35,838 nucleotides of DNA. Source: an uncultured Prevotella sp. GTDB taxonomy: Bacteria; Bacteroidota; Bacteroidia; Bacteroidales; Bacteroidaceae. Position numbers and translations under genes: made by a program. Below are positions 15,989-24,707 of this stretch, piece by piece; positions within the stretch are counted from its first letter, which is position 1, and each line of letters opens with the position of its first letter. The stretch lies in contig CALIZL010000005.1 of the NCBI GenBank assembly GCA_938028745.1, forward strand, positions 1 to 35,838. The letters are read 5' to 3'. Below the pieces are notes generated by a model. That model saw nothing but the letters and a program-made list of their open reading frames with translations, was not told the origin of the DNA and ran no database searches.

Positions 15989-18604
15989 TTATTCTGTGGC
16001 ATCGGCCTCCACTTCAGCCCCTCCGTTGGCATCGTTGCCTTGGATTTGGGCATCGTTGTTGGCGTTTGCCATATCCTGTTCAGCCGTGGACATCGCCTCG
16101 TTGTTGGGATGTTCCTCATCGTTTTCGTTCAAGTCGTCCTCCTTATCGGATGTCTTTACCTTGCAAACGCTGGCAATAACATCGTTCTTCTTGCTCAGGT
16201 TGATGAGTCGAACACCCTGTGTGGCACGTCCCATAACACGGAAATTGGCCACAGCTAGCCTAATGGCGATACCACTCTTGTTGATAATCATCAGGTCGTT
16301 ATCGTCGGTAACGTTCTTAATCGCCACCAGCTTGCCCGTCTTATCAGTGATGTTGAGAGTCTTCACGCCCTTTCCGCCGCGGTTGGTTTGTCGGTAGTCA
16401 GACACGATCGAGCGTTTTCCGTAGCCCGTTTCGCTCACCACCATCACCGTTTCGGTTTCTGGGTTGTTCACCACAATCATGCCAACCACGGCATCGTCGC
16501 CGCCATCCAGACGCATACCGCGTACACCTGTGGCCGTTCTTCCCATGGTTCTAACGGTGTTTTCGTCGAAGTACACGGCACGACCATTGCGATTTGCCAT
16601 AATCAGCTGGTTCTTTCCGTTGGTCAGGCGTACGTCTACCACCTCGTCGCCTTCGGCAATGGTGATGGCGTTTACGCCGTTAGTGCGTGGGCGCGAATAA
16701 GCTTCAAGACTTGTTTTCTTCACCGTACCGTTCTTCGTAGCGAACACGATGAAGTGGTTCTTGATGAAATCGACATCGTTGAGACCCTTAACGCGGAGGA
16801 AGGCGTTCACAGAATCGTCGGCGTCTATGTTCAACAAGTTCTGTATGGCACGCCCCTTTGAAGTCTTGTCCCCTTCGGGTATTTCATAGCACTTCAACCA
16901 ATGGCAGCGTCCTTTCTTGGTAAAGAAGAGCATCGTTTGGTGCATTGTGGCCGGATAGATGTATTCCGTAAAGTCTTTATCGCGCGTGTTGGCCCCTTTG
17001 CTGCCCACTCCGCCTCGCGCTTGCTCGTGAAACTCGGATAGCGGCGTACGCTTGATGTAGCCCAAATGGCTAACGGTGATAACCACGGGGTCGTTGGGAT
17101 AGAAGTCTTCTGCATTGAATTCGTGTTCGTCGGGGATGATTTCGGTGCGCCTTTCGTCGCCAAATTTCTCCTTAACCTCCTCCAATTCGGCCTTCATCAC
17201 ACGCTTGCACTCTTCGGGATCATCCAAAATAAGCTGCAATCTGGCAATAAGTTCTTCCAATTCCTGATATTCTGCGTGCAGTTGTTCGATACGCAAGCCC
17301 GTGAGTTGCGACAAACGCATGTCTACGATGGCCTTGCTTTGCAGTTCATCAAGCTCGAAACGTTTCTCCAAATTGCGCTGTGCCTCCGACGGAGTTTTGC
17401 TCTTGCGAATGATTTGCACCACTTCGTCGATGTTGTCGCAGGCAATGATGAGTCCTTCCAGAATGTGGGCGCGTTCTTGCGCTTTCTTCAAGTCGAACTT
17501 GGTGCGGCGAATAGTAACGTCGTGACGATGCTCTACAAAGTATTTCACGCACTCTTTGAGCGTAAGCAAGCGTGGACGACCCTTCACCAACGCGATGTTG
17601 TTCACCGAGAACGAGCTTTGCAGCTGCGTCATCTTAAACAATTTGTTCAGCACCACGTTGGCGTTGGCATCGCGTTTCACGTCTACCACGATACGCATAC
17701 CCTGCCTTCCCGACTCGTCGTTGGCGTTGGAGATACCCTCCAAGCGGCCTTCTTTCACCAAGTCGGCAATGTTTTCGATGAGTTGCGCCTTGTTTACACC
17801 GTATGGTATTTCGCTAATCACAATCTTATCGTGACTTTCGTCGCTCTCAATCTCGGCCTTAGCACGCAGCACGATACGCCCGCGCCCCGTTTCGTAAGCG
17901 TCTTTCACGCCTTGTAAGCCATAGATATAAGCACCCGTAGGGAAGTCGGGTGCCTTGATATGCTGCATCAGTCCCTCCGTATCAATGTCAGGATTGTCGA
18001 TATAAGCACAACAACCGTCCAATACCTCGGCCAAATTGTGGGTTGGCATGTTGGTAGCCATACCCACGGCGATACCGTTACCACCGTTAACCAACAGGTT
18101 TGGTATCTTGGTAGGCATCACTTGGGGTTCTTGCAGCGTGGCATCGAAGTTCTCGTCCATGTCCACGGTGTCCTTTTCAAGGTCGTCCATGATGCGTTCG
18201 CCCAACTTCGAGAGCCTACATTCGGTGTAACGCATGGCCGCAGCCGAGTCTCCGTCAACACTTCCGAAGTTTCCTTGACCGTCTACCAAGGTGTAGCGCA
18301 TGTTCCAATCTTGTGCCAAGCGCACCAATGCGCCGTACACCGAGGAGTCGCCGTGTGGGTGATACTTACCCAAAACGTCGCCCACCACGCGCGCACATTT
18401 CTTATATGGCTTGTCACTGGTGTTTCCCAGCCCCAGCATTCCATACAAAATGCGCCTGTGAACGGGTTTAAAGCCGTCGCGCACATCGGGTAATGCACGC
18501 GCAACAATAACCGACATACTATAATCAATGTACGAAGACTTCATCTCTTCTTCGATATTGATCTTGATTATCCTGTCTTGATCGATTGTTTGATTTTCGT
18601 CCAT
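15989..18604 (-). CDS. gyrA: DNA gyrase subunit A
   Basis: This is an 871-residue type IIA topoisomerase subunit that breaks and rejoins DNA in the GyrA2GyrB2 complex. The N-terminal breakage-reunion domain carries SVIVARALPDVRDGFKPVHR (31-50). The quinolone-determining region is KYHPHGDSSVYGALVR, and the catalytic Tyr126 is in AAAMRYTECRLSK. The C-terminal pinwheel includes the GyrA box QTNRGGKG, which marks true gyrase rather than ParC. The tail is very acidic (EDDLNENDEEHPNNE onward). The residue equivalent to E. coli Asp87 is Gly91, while the Ser83 equivalent is Ser87. The start MDENQTIDQD follows an AT-rich stretch with a near-consensus TAACTTAG box at 18690-18697 (minus). Confidence 0.98.
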   Translation of the reverse strand: MDENQTIDQDRIIKINIEEEMKSSYIDYSMSVIVARALPDVRDGFKPVHRRILYGMLGLGNTSDKPYKKCARVVGDVLGKYHPHGDSSVYGALVRLAQDWNMRYTLVDGQGNFGSVDGDSAAAMRYTECRLSKLGERIMDDLEKDTVDMDENFDATLQEPQVMPTKIPNLLVNGGNGIAVGMATNMPTHNLAEVLDGCCAYIDNPDIDTEGLMQHIKAPDFPTGAYIYGLQGVKDAYETGRGRIVLRAKAEIESDESHDKIVISEIPYGVNKAQLIENIADLVKEGRLEGISNANDESGRQGMRIVVDVKRDANANVVLNKLFKMTQLQSSFSVNNIALVKGRPRLLTLKECVKYFVEHRHDVTIRRTKFDLKKAQERAHILEGLIIACDNIDEVVQIIRKSKTPSEAQRNLEKRFELDELQSKAIVDMRLSQLTGLRIEQLHAEYQELEELIARLQLILDDPEECKRVMKAELEEVKEKFGDERRTEIIPDEHEFNAEDFYPNDPVVITVSHLGYIKRTPLSEFHEQARGGVGSKGANTRDKDFTEYIYPATMHQTMLFFTKKGRCHWLKCYEIPEGDKTSKGRAIQNLLNIDADDSVNAFLRVKGLNDVDFIKNHFIVFATKNGTVKKTSLEAYSRPRTNGVNAITIAEGDEVVDVRLTNGKNQLIMANRNGRAVYFDENTVRTMGRTATGVRGMRLDGGDDAVVGMIVVNNPETETVMVVSETGYGKRSIVSDYRQTNRGGKGVKTLNITDKTGKLVAIKNVTDDNDLMIINKSGIAIRLAVANFRVMGRATQGVRLINLSKKNDVIASVCKVKTSDKEDDLNENDEEHPNNEAMSTAEQDMANANNDAQIQGNDANGGAEVEADATE

Positions 18605-18867
18605 CTAATCTATTGTGATTTTATTGAATATTCGTTCTAAGGCCATTTCCTTTCGATTTAAGGCCTTTTTCTCCACGATTTACAAGGTGCTAAGTTACGA
18701 TATTTTTCTCATTCGGTAAAACAAAAACCGCTAAAATACGCCAAAAAGCACTATAACATTGTTCGATTAAAGGCATAAAGTGGGCAAAAAGGCCGTTTAA
18801 CGGCTGATAAACATGGGCGTTTAAGGTGCGCGGTTAGGCTTATGCCGAGTGGTTTGGGCCGTTCGCG
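18605..18867. other. Intergenic region upstream of gyrA
   Basis: AT-rich sequence with no gene. The minus strand carries TAACTTAG at 18690-18697, one mismatch from the TAnnTTTG promoter box and 85 nt before the gyrA start. The -33 candidate TTTG is at 24-nt spacing, so the match is weak. Confidence 0.35.
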
Positions 18868-18923
18868 CCCTACCCTTTCGTAGTTTTCACCCTACCCTTT
18901 CGTAGTTTTCACCCTACCCTTTT
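18868..18923 (+). repeat. Short 22-bp tandem array
   Basis: CCCTACCCTTTCGTAGTTTT plus CA occurs twice exactly (18868-18889 and 18890-18911), followed by a partial third unit. CTAC and GTAG form a dyad within each unit. It ends 2 nt before the stop codon of the minus-strand membrane protein gene. Confidence 0.85.
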
Positions 18924-18924
18924 A

Positions 18925-19572
18925 CTAAGAAAGCACGAAAATGAACCGCAAAGAGGCGTACAGCTCGATGGCCAAAATATAGATAAGCCATAGCGGAAGG
19001 GTGTAAACAATGCCCGCAACAAGACAGTCGCACACCTCTTCGAGCGAACGCAAACGCGAACTTACCACCCCGAACGACACGCTAATAAAGCATACCGAAA
19101 GGCAAACCATGAGGAAAAAGCTTTTTGAAAAGCTACTGGGATATAGGTTTCCCGTTACCCCAAGCAAAACGGCGTGGGGCAAAACCGTGAGCAAAAGCAT
19201 CAACACCACAATCGCTAACAGTTCGGCTAAGGCCACCATCAGCCCGAAATGGTCCCAAAAAGACATGGCTTTCCATTTGCGCGGCACATCGAGAATGCCA
19301 CAAAACCTCACCGAACCATAGGCCATACTGCCCAGCAGGAGCCACACTAAGCCGCGCCCAGCAAGGTTATCGCCGAAGTGTCCCACCATCCATCTGATGC
19401 CTTCGGCACTTAAAAGCGAGCGTATGGGCAGTTCGGGGTTCACAGCTTTGAATATCCACGAACCCAACACGGCAACAAATTGCAACACACCTAACACCAG
19501 TGCGAGCCGTGCAACGTACTTTCCCGTTCGCCGATGGCAAACCATCTTGTGCTTACCCATTGTCTGGAACAA
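18925..19572 (-). CDS. Small multi-spanning membrane protein in the two-component operon
   Basis: This 215-residue protein has about five hydrophobic segments (near residues 22-42, 76-90, 110-135, 148-168 and 185-212). The segment PELPIRSLLSAEGIRWMVGH resembles the N-terminal region of AbgT-type transporters (SLLS-G/E-GIRW), but the protein is far shorter than those carriers, so transport activity is doubtful. The start at 19572 overlaps the response-regulator end by 20 nt; the Met at 19560 (overlap 8 nt) is an alternative. Either way translation appears coupled to the regulator, suggesting it belongs to the same signalling unit. Function is not known. Confidence 0.75.
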   Translation of the reverse strand: MFQTMGKHKMVCHRRTGKYVARLALVLGVLQFVAVLGSWIFKAVNPELPIRSLLSAEGIRWMVGHFGDNLAGRGLVWLLLGSMAYGSVRFCGILDVPRKWKAMSFWDHFGLMVALAELLAIVVLMLLLTVLPHAVLLGVTGNLYPSSFSKSFFLMVCLSVCFISVSFGVVSSRLRSLEEVCDCLVAGIVYTLPLWLIYILAIELYASLRFIFVLS

Positions 19573-20278
19573 GGTTATCTATATCAAGTATATGCAGTTC
19601 GATGGCCCTTACCACCAGTCGCGTGGCGTTAACGCCCATCCCACCATTACCATTTGGGAAGAGTTTATTTACCAATTCGTTTTGTCTTTTCTCCAAACTC
19701 TTCACGCCAAAAGGCATTCCTCGCAGGTTGGTTATTTGCTCTTTGGTGTAGCCCAAAGCCAAATGCCGCAAGAAACGCTCGTCATACTCGTCTATCTCGT
19801 AAGTGATAAAAGCCTCTTGCCTAAAAATTTGGTTACTCACCACGCGCTTGAACTTCTCCACAATCTTTTCGAGAATGGGCTGATTAAACACCAGTCGCTT
19901 GCCATTCATCACGCTGGCCACGTCGCCCCGCGTAAGCAATTCGCCGCTTTTGAGTATAATTCCATCGCAACCTGCATCGAGCACGTCGAGCCACAGTTTC
20001 TCATTAAGTATCTCGCCCGTAAAGATAAGCACCTTAACCTTTGGAAATTGCTCCTTGGTGTGCCTGCAAATCTCTACGCCGATGGTGGTAGAACCGCCCA
20101 AACCGAGGTCAAGCAGCACCAGGTCGGGCAGCTCTTGTTTCAGCAATTTCCAATACGCCGGCTCGTTATCTGCCGTCCCGATGATGGTAGCCTCAGGTAT
20201 TTCGTTTCTGAATATGCCTTCCGTACCCTTCAATTCTAAGGGTACGTCTTCCACGATTATCACTTTAAATTTGTCCAT
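19553..20278 (-). CDS. Response regulator with Bacteroidetes-type C-terminal domain (DUF5932-like)
   Basis: This is a 241-residue cytoplasmic response regulator. The receiver domain (1-120) has acidic pocket residues Glu10 and Asp11, the phospho-acceptor Asp57 in LVLLDLGLGG, Thr87 in IFTGE and Lys110 in IILKSGE, all as expected for a functional receiver. The C-terminal half (EYDERFLRHLALGYTKEQIT, then LEKRQNELVNKLF) reads like a LuxR/sigma-4-type helix-turn-helix (GYTKEQI), and such regulators carry the DUF5932 label in this phylum, from recall. DNA binding is inferred. It begins 29 nt after the sensor kinase gene and overlaps the next membrane protein gene. Confidence 0.9.
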   Translation of the reverse strand: MDKFKVIIVEDVPLELKGTEGIFRNEIPEATIIGTADNEPAYWKLLKQELPDLVLLDLGLGGSTTIGVEICRHTKEQFPKVKVLIFTGEILNEKLWLDVLDAGCDGIILKSGELLTRGDVASVMNGKRLVFNQPILEKIVEKFKRVVSNQIFRQEAFITYEIDEYDERFLRHLALGYTKEQITNLRGMPFGVKSLEKRQNELVNKLFPNGNGGMGVNATRLVVRAIELHILDIDNLVPDNG

Positions 20279-20307
20279 GTCGTTTGTGGTTGTATGATGT
20301 TTAGTGT

Positions 20308-23300
20308 TTATGCCTGCGTTGTTTTGGGCAGGGTTATCGCGATATGTGTCTTATTTTCGATGTTCGATGCAAACACGCCGCAGCCCCTAGCGTTGGTAAA
20401 CTCGCCCGTGTCGCGTACGATTTGCCTACACAGATAAAACTGCAAGTTGGGCGTTGTGGGTGTGAACAATTCTCTACACTGTTCGTCGGTGTACATCACA
20501 CTGGGCAGTTCGAGGTCTATCTCCACGTATCTCGTCCCCTTGTCTTTTACTGCCAGTGCAACCGAATGGCCCTCGAAGAGATGGGCGAGGATGCCGAACA
20601 GGTAGCGCAAGAGATCTTCGTCGCCCAGGATGTGCCGCTCCCCTACATCGGTTTCGCTTGTGTGGGGAAAAACATCGAGCAGTTTTTTCAGTGGCACATG
20701 CCTGTACGAGTAGCGCAAATCGCCGACAAGGCGCATGGCTTGGGTGCTCAACAGCATGTACAACTCCTTATAATAGTCCACCAACTCGTTCATGTCGTGC
20801 AGATCTTCGCCGCCATTCTCTATCAATTGCCTAATGCGCGAAGGATAATACATCGTCTCGTGTTTCAGTGCACTAAGGCAATTGTCCAGCACGCTGTTGT
20901 TAACGTGCAGCTTATCGTTCTCTATTTCCACGCGGTGCAGTTCGTCTTCGGCCATTTCTATGCTCTCTTCGCGCGCCTTCTCCATCTCTACGCTTTTTTG
21001 CAACACCTCGCTTATCTGGCTTACCACCTCGTTAAGCGAGTTAAACTGCACCGTTTCGCCGCCATGCCTGTCTATCGACTTGATGATACGTGCTATGGCA
21101 TCGAGTTTGGCTTGTGCCTCTTCGGTGTTCATCAACACCTTATTTATATCCTCAACCCTTTCCACATAGATGCGGTAGGCAACGTAATGCCGATAGAACA
21201 ACACGTAATAGGCAGGGATGATGAGCAGCAAAAGCAAAACAAGCACAACGATGCTGATGGTTTTGTTGGCCTTCGATTGCTGCATGCCCACCACGTAAGC
21301 ATCGAGCGTATTGTCGGCCGAAAGGGCCTTAAAAAGCTTTGTGTACACCTCGTTGTTATAACGATACAGATCCCATTCGTGCAAGGCCAATGCCGCAATA
21401 GCACTTTCGTTGCGTATGTCGAGAATGATACTGAAATTGGTTTTCAAACTATCGGTCAGCCATTGTATCTCTGCTGGCTTGTCCACCGATTTAGAATAAG
21501 CCACCATCAGGTCTTTCCCATGTGGTGCTTTCAGCCGATATAGGTCATTAAGTTTTCCTATACAGCTGTCGGCATACTGCAAAGCCTTGGCATAACGGCC
21601 GTTAACGTTGGCAAAATAGGCACTGTCGGCGTAGGCGTTAGCGCGTTTAAGCAACTTTCCTTCGGGCGTGTAAGCCGAAATTCTGTCTAGAATTTTACTT
21701 CGGTTACCCTGCACGCTATCCCTTGCAGCCGCGGCATGAACCTGCATTCCCCCACACAATGCCAGCACAACAGCAAGCATGCGCACCACCCTTGGCAGCC
21801 TAAAACAGAACACGCTGCCCTTACCCTTTTCGCTTTCAACCGAAATGGAGCAGCCGCTAAATATCCTACTTACCTTTTTATACTTGTCGATGATGCCCTT
21901 ACAGTTAAGTAACCCGAAACCATGCGACGTCTGAACATCGGCCGAAGACGAGTTTATCACCTTGCGTTCAAACAAGTGCGCCCGTTCCTCTTCGGTCATT
22001 CCCACGCCAGTATCGGCAATCACGATGTCTACATAACCCTCCTCCTCGGCAACACGTGCGCTAAGCGTAACCTTGCCGTTTCTTTCTGTAAACTTGCGTG
22101 CATTGTCTATCAGCGTGTTAATCATAAAGAGTGTAAGCGTGCGGTCGGCCTTCACCACCTCGGTTGTAGGCTCCACCACCAGCTTAATCCCCTTGTGTTC
22201 AAATCCCATTCGGCTTTTGCCAACGATGTCGAAGAGCGGTTGCAACGCCACACTTTCCACGTGCAGGCTCAGTTCTCCTTGCCTCATCTGTATCCATTGG
22301 GTAAGAATGGCGTTGTATTCTTTTATCTTATCGGTAAGTTCCTTCACATAGTCCAGCCGTTCTTGCCTAATGTTTTCGGGTTCTTGCACAGCGTTCAGCC
22401 GATGAATTTCGTGTCGCATCCGGTCGATAAAGGGCACAACCGAGTTTACCAACGACACCTTGGCGCGCTGTTCGATGTTCTTCTTCTTGTTCTCCACCAC
22501 GTGTCGCCTACCTATTTCCTGCTCTTCGTGCAGTTCTTCATAACGGTCGTTCTGCTCTTCCACGTGCTGTGCGTTCACCTTTTCCCACTGCCGCAGGGGT
22601 TCGAGCATCTTCTCCGGCGAATACTTTGCGGCTTGCCTGGCACGCAAGGAGTTGAAGAAATAGAGCAAAAGCACCACCAACACGATGGCCACACCCACAT
22701 ACATAAGCATCATGTTAAGCTGTTTCGACGAATTTTCAAGCTGTTCGGCTCGCGCCTCTTGTTGCTTGTCCTGTCGGGTTTGCCGTTGTATGTCGAGGTA
22801 CACGTTGCGGTTAACGTCGCTTTGGCTTTTCATGTTCATGGCCGAATACACCAAACTGAGCTGTTCGCAGATAGACGACACCAAGTCGGGGGCTTTGTTT
22901 ATGTCCGGGTTGCGGTACAGGGCGTTTTGCAAACAGAAAAGGGCCGACTTGTAATCTTTCAGTGCCCAGTAGCAAGAGGCCAGTGTACGGTATGCACCAG
23001 CCGTTTGATAAACGTTGCCATAGCTGGAAAACATCACCAACGCCCTCTGTGCCAAGTTGCCTGCCAGCAAACTGTCGGGCATGTCGTCGGTGTTAAGTAT
23101 GGTAATGGCCGTTGCATTATCACGCAACAATTGGCGCCGCTGTTGCTTGTCTATTAAGTGTTCGCTTATGGCTTGCAGCGAGTTGGCCTCCCAATAAGGA
23201 TAATTGCTTTGTATGGCAAGCCCATAACAGCGAAACAAGAAGTCGAACTCTTGCTGCGATATGGCCTCCTTCGTGGGTGCCGTTATCAGTCCGCCTGCTC

Positions 23301-23925
23301 CCACATTATACATATAGCTCAACCATTGCGCCGTATCTTGTTGTATATCGCCGTTGGGCTTGATGTTTTCTTGTTCGGCAATGGCCCTATCGGGCAAGCC
23401 GATGTAGTAAAAATACACCGACGCCACGATATAAAGTTCGGTTTCGGCGTATATCATTCGCTTGCGCAGTCGCGGCGAAAGGTTGTAGGCCTCTTCCTTA
23501 ATGCGCTTTAATCGGCGTAATGCACTTTCGCGATAGTTATAGAAATCTTTGTTGCGCGACTGCCTTTGGCAAAGTCTCATCAGCTGCACATCGGCCACAA
23601 GCAGTTCCACTTGGTTGTCGGTGATGTCTTTCACATCGTTAAGCAGTTCCGATGCCGTTTCGAACTCCATCTTAGATATGCGCACGAATGCCATATTGTT
23701 CAAAGCCTCTGCTCGCCCGGCTGCATAGTTTCCCGACACGTTCAATGCGCGTTGGGCATAGGCTGCTGTGGAATCGAGATTGCGATAGTGAAAGGCATAG
23801 GCCATACTGTTGAGCCTATCTGCCTCGGCAACATTCTTGTCGCCACAAGCAAAAAGGCCCAACACCCACAGGCAAACCAAAAGATGCCTGACGACAAGCG
23901 CCTTGCGCCGATGTTGGAAAAGCAA
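20308..23925 (-). CDS. Two-module membrane sensor kinase (DUF5112/DUF5113 type)
   Basis: This is a 1205-residue signalling protein. Module 1: lipoprotein-like signal ending LFAC (Cys27); periplasmic TPR-like helices (about 30-400); membrane span 405-425; coiled coil; HisKA-like helix MRHEIHRL with His505; and a complete HATPase domain with N box MINTLIDNARKF (Asn608), DTGVGM (638-643) and SHGFGL (667-672). Module 2: hydrophobic segment 714-733 resembling a second signal or anchor, helical periplasmic part, span 889-911, coiled coil 920-1010, KHETMYYP (His1022) and a C-terminal domain (1100-1200). The last part looks like an HATPase lacking the N box Asn and DxGxG but keeping FYLCRQIVRDTGEFTNARGC. 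It heads the operon with its regulator. I recall the DUF5112-ATPase-DUF5113 order as a family architecture, so this is probably not a recent fusion. Confidence 0.9.
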   Translation of the reverse strand: MLFQHRRKALVVRHLLVCLWVLGLFACGDKNVAEADRLNSMAYAFHYRNLDSTAAYAQRALNVSGNYAAGRAEALNNMAFVRISKMEFETASELLNDVKDITDNQVELLVADVQLMRLCQRQSRNKDFYNYRESALRRLKRIKEEAYNLSPRLRKRMIYAETELYIVASVYFYYIGLPDRAIAEQENIKPNGDIQQDTAQWLSYMYNVGAGGLITAPTKEAISQQEFDFLFRCYGLAIQSNYPYWEANSLQAISEHLIDKQQRRQLLRDNATAITILNTDDMPDSLLAGNLAQRALVMFSSYGNVYQTAGAYRTLASCYWALKDYKSALFCLQNALYRNPDINKAPDLVSSICEQLSLVYSAMNMKSQSDVNRNVYLDIQRQTRQDKQQEARAEQLENSSKQLNMMLMYVGVAIVLVVLLLYFFNSLRARQAAKYSPEKMLEPLRQWEKVNAQHVEEQNDRYEELHEEQEIGRRHVVENKKKNIEQRAKVSLVNSVVPFIDRMRHEIHRLNAVQEPENIRQERLDYVKELTDKIKEYNAILTQWIQMRQGELSLHVESVALQPLFDIVGKSRMGFEHKGIKLVVEPTTEVVKADRTLTLFMINTLIDNARKFTERNGKVTLSARVAEEEGYVDIVIADTGVGMTEEERAHLFERKVINSSSADVQTSHGFGLLNCKGIIDKYKKVSRIFSGCSISVESEKGKGSVFCFRLPRVVRMLAVVLALCGGMQVHAAAARDSVQGNRSKILDRISAYTPEGKLLKRANAYADSAYFANVNGRYAKALQYADSCIGKLNDLYRLKAPHGKDLMVAYSKSVDKPAEIQWLTDSLKTNFSIILDIRNESAIAALALHEWDLYRYNNEVYTKLFKALSADNTLDAYVVGMQQSKANKTISIVVLVLLLLLIIPAYYVLFYRHYVAYRIYVERVEDINKVLMNTEEAQAKLDAIARIIKSIDRHGGETVQFNSLNEVVSQISEVLQKSVEMEKAREESIEMAEDELHRVEIENDKLHVNNSVLDNCLSALKHETMYYPSRIRQLIENGGEDLHDMNELVDYYKELYMLLSTQAMRLVGDLRYSYRHVPLKKLLDVFPHTSETDVGERHILGDEDLLRYLFGILAHLFEGHSVALAVKDKGTRYVEIDLELPSVMYTDEQCRELFTPTTPNLQFYLCRQIVRDTGEFTNARGCGVFASNIENKTHIAITLPKTTQA

Positions 23926-23957
23926 ACTGATAGCCTATATATTTACGGTTACGCATG

Positions 23958-23990
23958 CAAATATATAGAAATATTTTCGGAAAACGCAAC
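23958..23990 (-). promoter_or_regulatory. Promoter of the sensor kinase operon
   Basis: On the minus strand TATATTTG (23965-23958) is a perfect -7 box, and GTTG (23990-23987) is a three-of-four -33 box at 21-nt spacing. The leader before the start at 23925 would be about 27 nt. The remaining intergenic DNA to 24280 shows no gene or clear structure. Confidence 0.6.
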
Positions 23991-24280
23991 GCTAGGCGAA
24001 AATAGTTGCGTTTGCAAGTTTTTGTACAACTAAGTTTATAGGCTTTTATCGCAGGCCATTCCAGGGTTTAAGCCCTACGCACTTATGAACGAATGAACTT
24101 ACACAGCAATGAAATGAAAAGCTTACTGGCACAAAACTAACGGGCATAAAGCCTAAAATATAGATGACTTAACGCCTTAAAACCATGCGCTTTATAGACG
24201 ACAAGGCACTTTAATACTTAATATGTGTTAAATTTATTATTGCCTTGTCTCAATAAAATAAAACACCCAAATATATTTCG

Positions 24281-24288
24281 TAACTTTG
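24281..24288 (+). promoter_or_regulatory. -7 box of rplU-rpmA
   Basis: TAACTTTG is an exact -7 consensus, 83 nt before the rplU ATG. No TTTG is seen 19-21 nt upstream, which is very A-rich instead. Confidence 0.6.
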
Positions 24289-24301
24289 CACCTGTTTTAG
24301 T

Positions 24302-24355
24302 CCGTGGAGGCTTAAAAAAGTGTCGGAACGAGTCTGAACGCCTCGCGGAAAACCG
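24302..24355 (+). promoter_or_regulatory. Candidate structured leader of the L21-L27 operon
   Basis: The untranslated leader can pair CCG (24302-24304) and GAGGC (24307-24311) with GCCTC (24340-24344) and CGG (24346-24348), forming an 8-bp stem with a small internal loop. Alternative hairpins compete for the same bases: CGAG (24329-24332) with CTCG (24342-24345), and CGG (24346-24348) with CCG (24353-24355). Mutually exclusive folds before a ribosomal protein gene suggest autogenous control, by analogy with ribosomal-protein leaders elsewhere. No specific leader family is claimed. Confidence 0.4.
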
Positions 24356-24371
24356 TTTTACAAACATTATA

Positions 24372-24689
24372 ATGTACGCAATTGTAGAAATTAACGGTCA
24401 GCAGTTTAAGGTAGAACAGGGTATGAAACTCTATGTTCACCACATTAAAGATGTGGAGGCCGGCAAAACTGTTGAGTTTGACAAGGTGCTGCTAGTAGAC
24501 AAAGAAGGAGCAGTAACCGTAGGCGCACCCACCGTTGAAGGTGCGAAAGTAGTAGTAGAAGTAGTGAACCCCCTTGTAAAAGGTGACAAGATCATCGTTT
24601 TCAAGATGAAACGCCGCAAAGACTATCGCAAGAAGAATGGTCACCGCGCTCAGTTCACGCAAGTAGAAGTTAAACAAGTAATCGCTTAA
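24372..24689 (+). CDS. rplU: 50S ribosomal protein L21
   Basis: This is a 105-residue large-subunit protein. MYAIVEINGQQFKVEQGMKL is the standard L21 N-terminus and fixes the start at 24372; an in-frame ATG at 24225 would add 49 residues lying upstream of and across the promoter and is rejected. The KMKRRKDYRKKNGHRAQFT segment near the C-terminus contacts 23S rRNA in the family. It is co-transcribed with rpmA, whose ATG lies 18 nt after the stop codon. Confidence 0.98.
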   Translation: MYAIVEINGQQFKVEQGMKLYVHHIKDVEAGKTVEFDKVLLVDKEGAVTVGAPTVEGAKVVVEVVNPLVKGDKIIVFKMKRRKDYRKKNGHRAQFTQVEVKQVIA

Positions 24690-24693
24690 ACGC

Positions 24694-24700
24694 AGGAGGA
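24694..24700 (+). promoter_or_regulatory. Shine-Dalgarno site of rpmA
   Basis: AGGAGGA is a near-perfect anti-SD complement, 7 nt before the rpmA ATG at 24708. Such sites are rare in Bacteroidetes, and most genes in this window lack one, so its presence inside the ribosomal operon is noteworthy. Confidence 0.8.
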
Positions 24701-24707
24701 ATTAAGA

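Noticed and set aside
20344..23157. Long plus-strand frames of about 400 codons opposite the sensor kinase gene
   Set aside because: They are antisense shadows of a well-supported kinase with intact motifs. Their translations are rich in His, Leu, Val and Phe, as expected for complements.
24225..24371. 49-residue N-terminal extension of L21
   Set aside because: It runs across the promoter and structured leader, and L21 begins at MYAIVEINGQQF.
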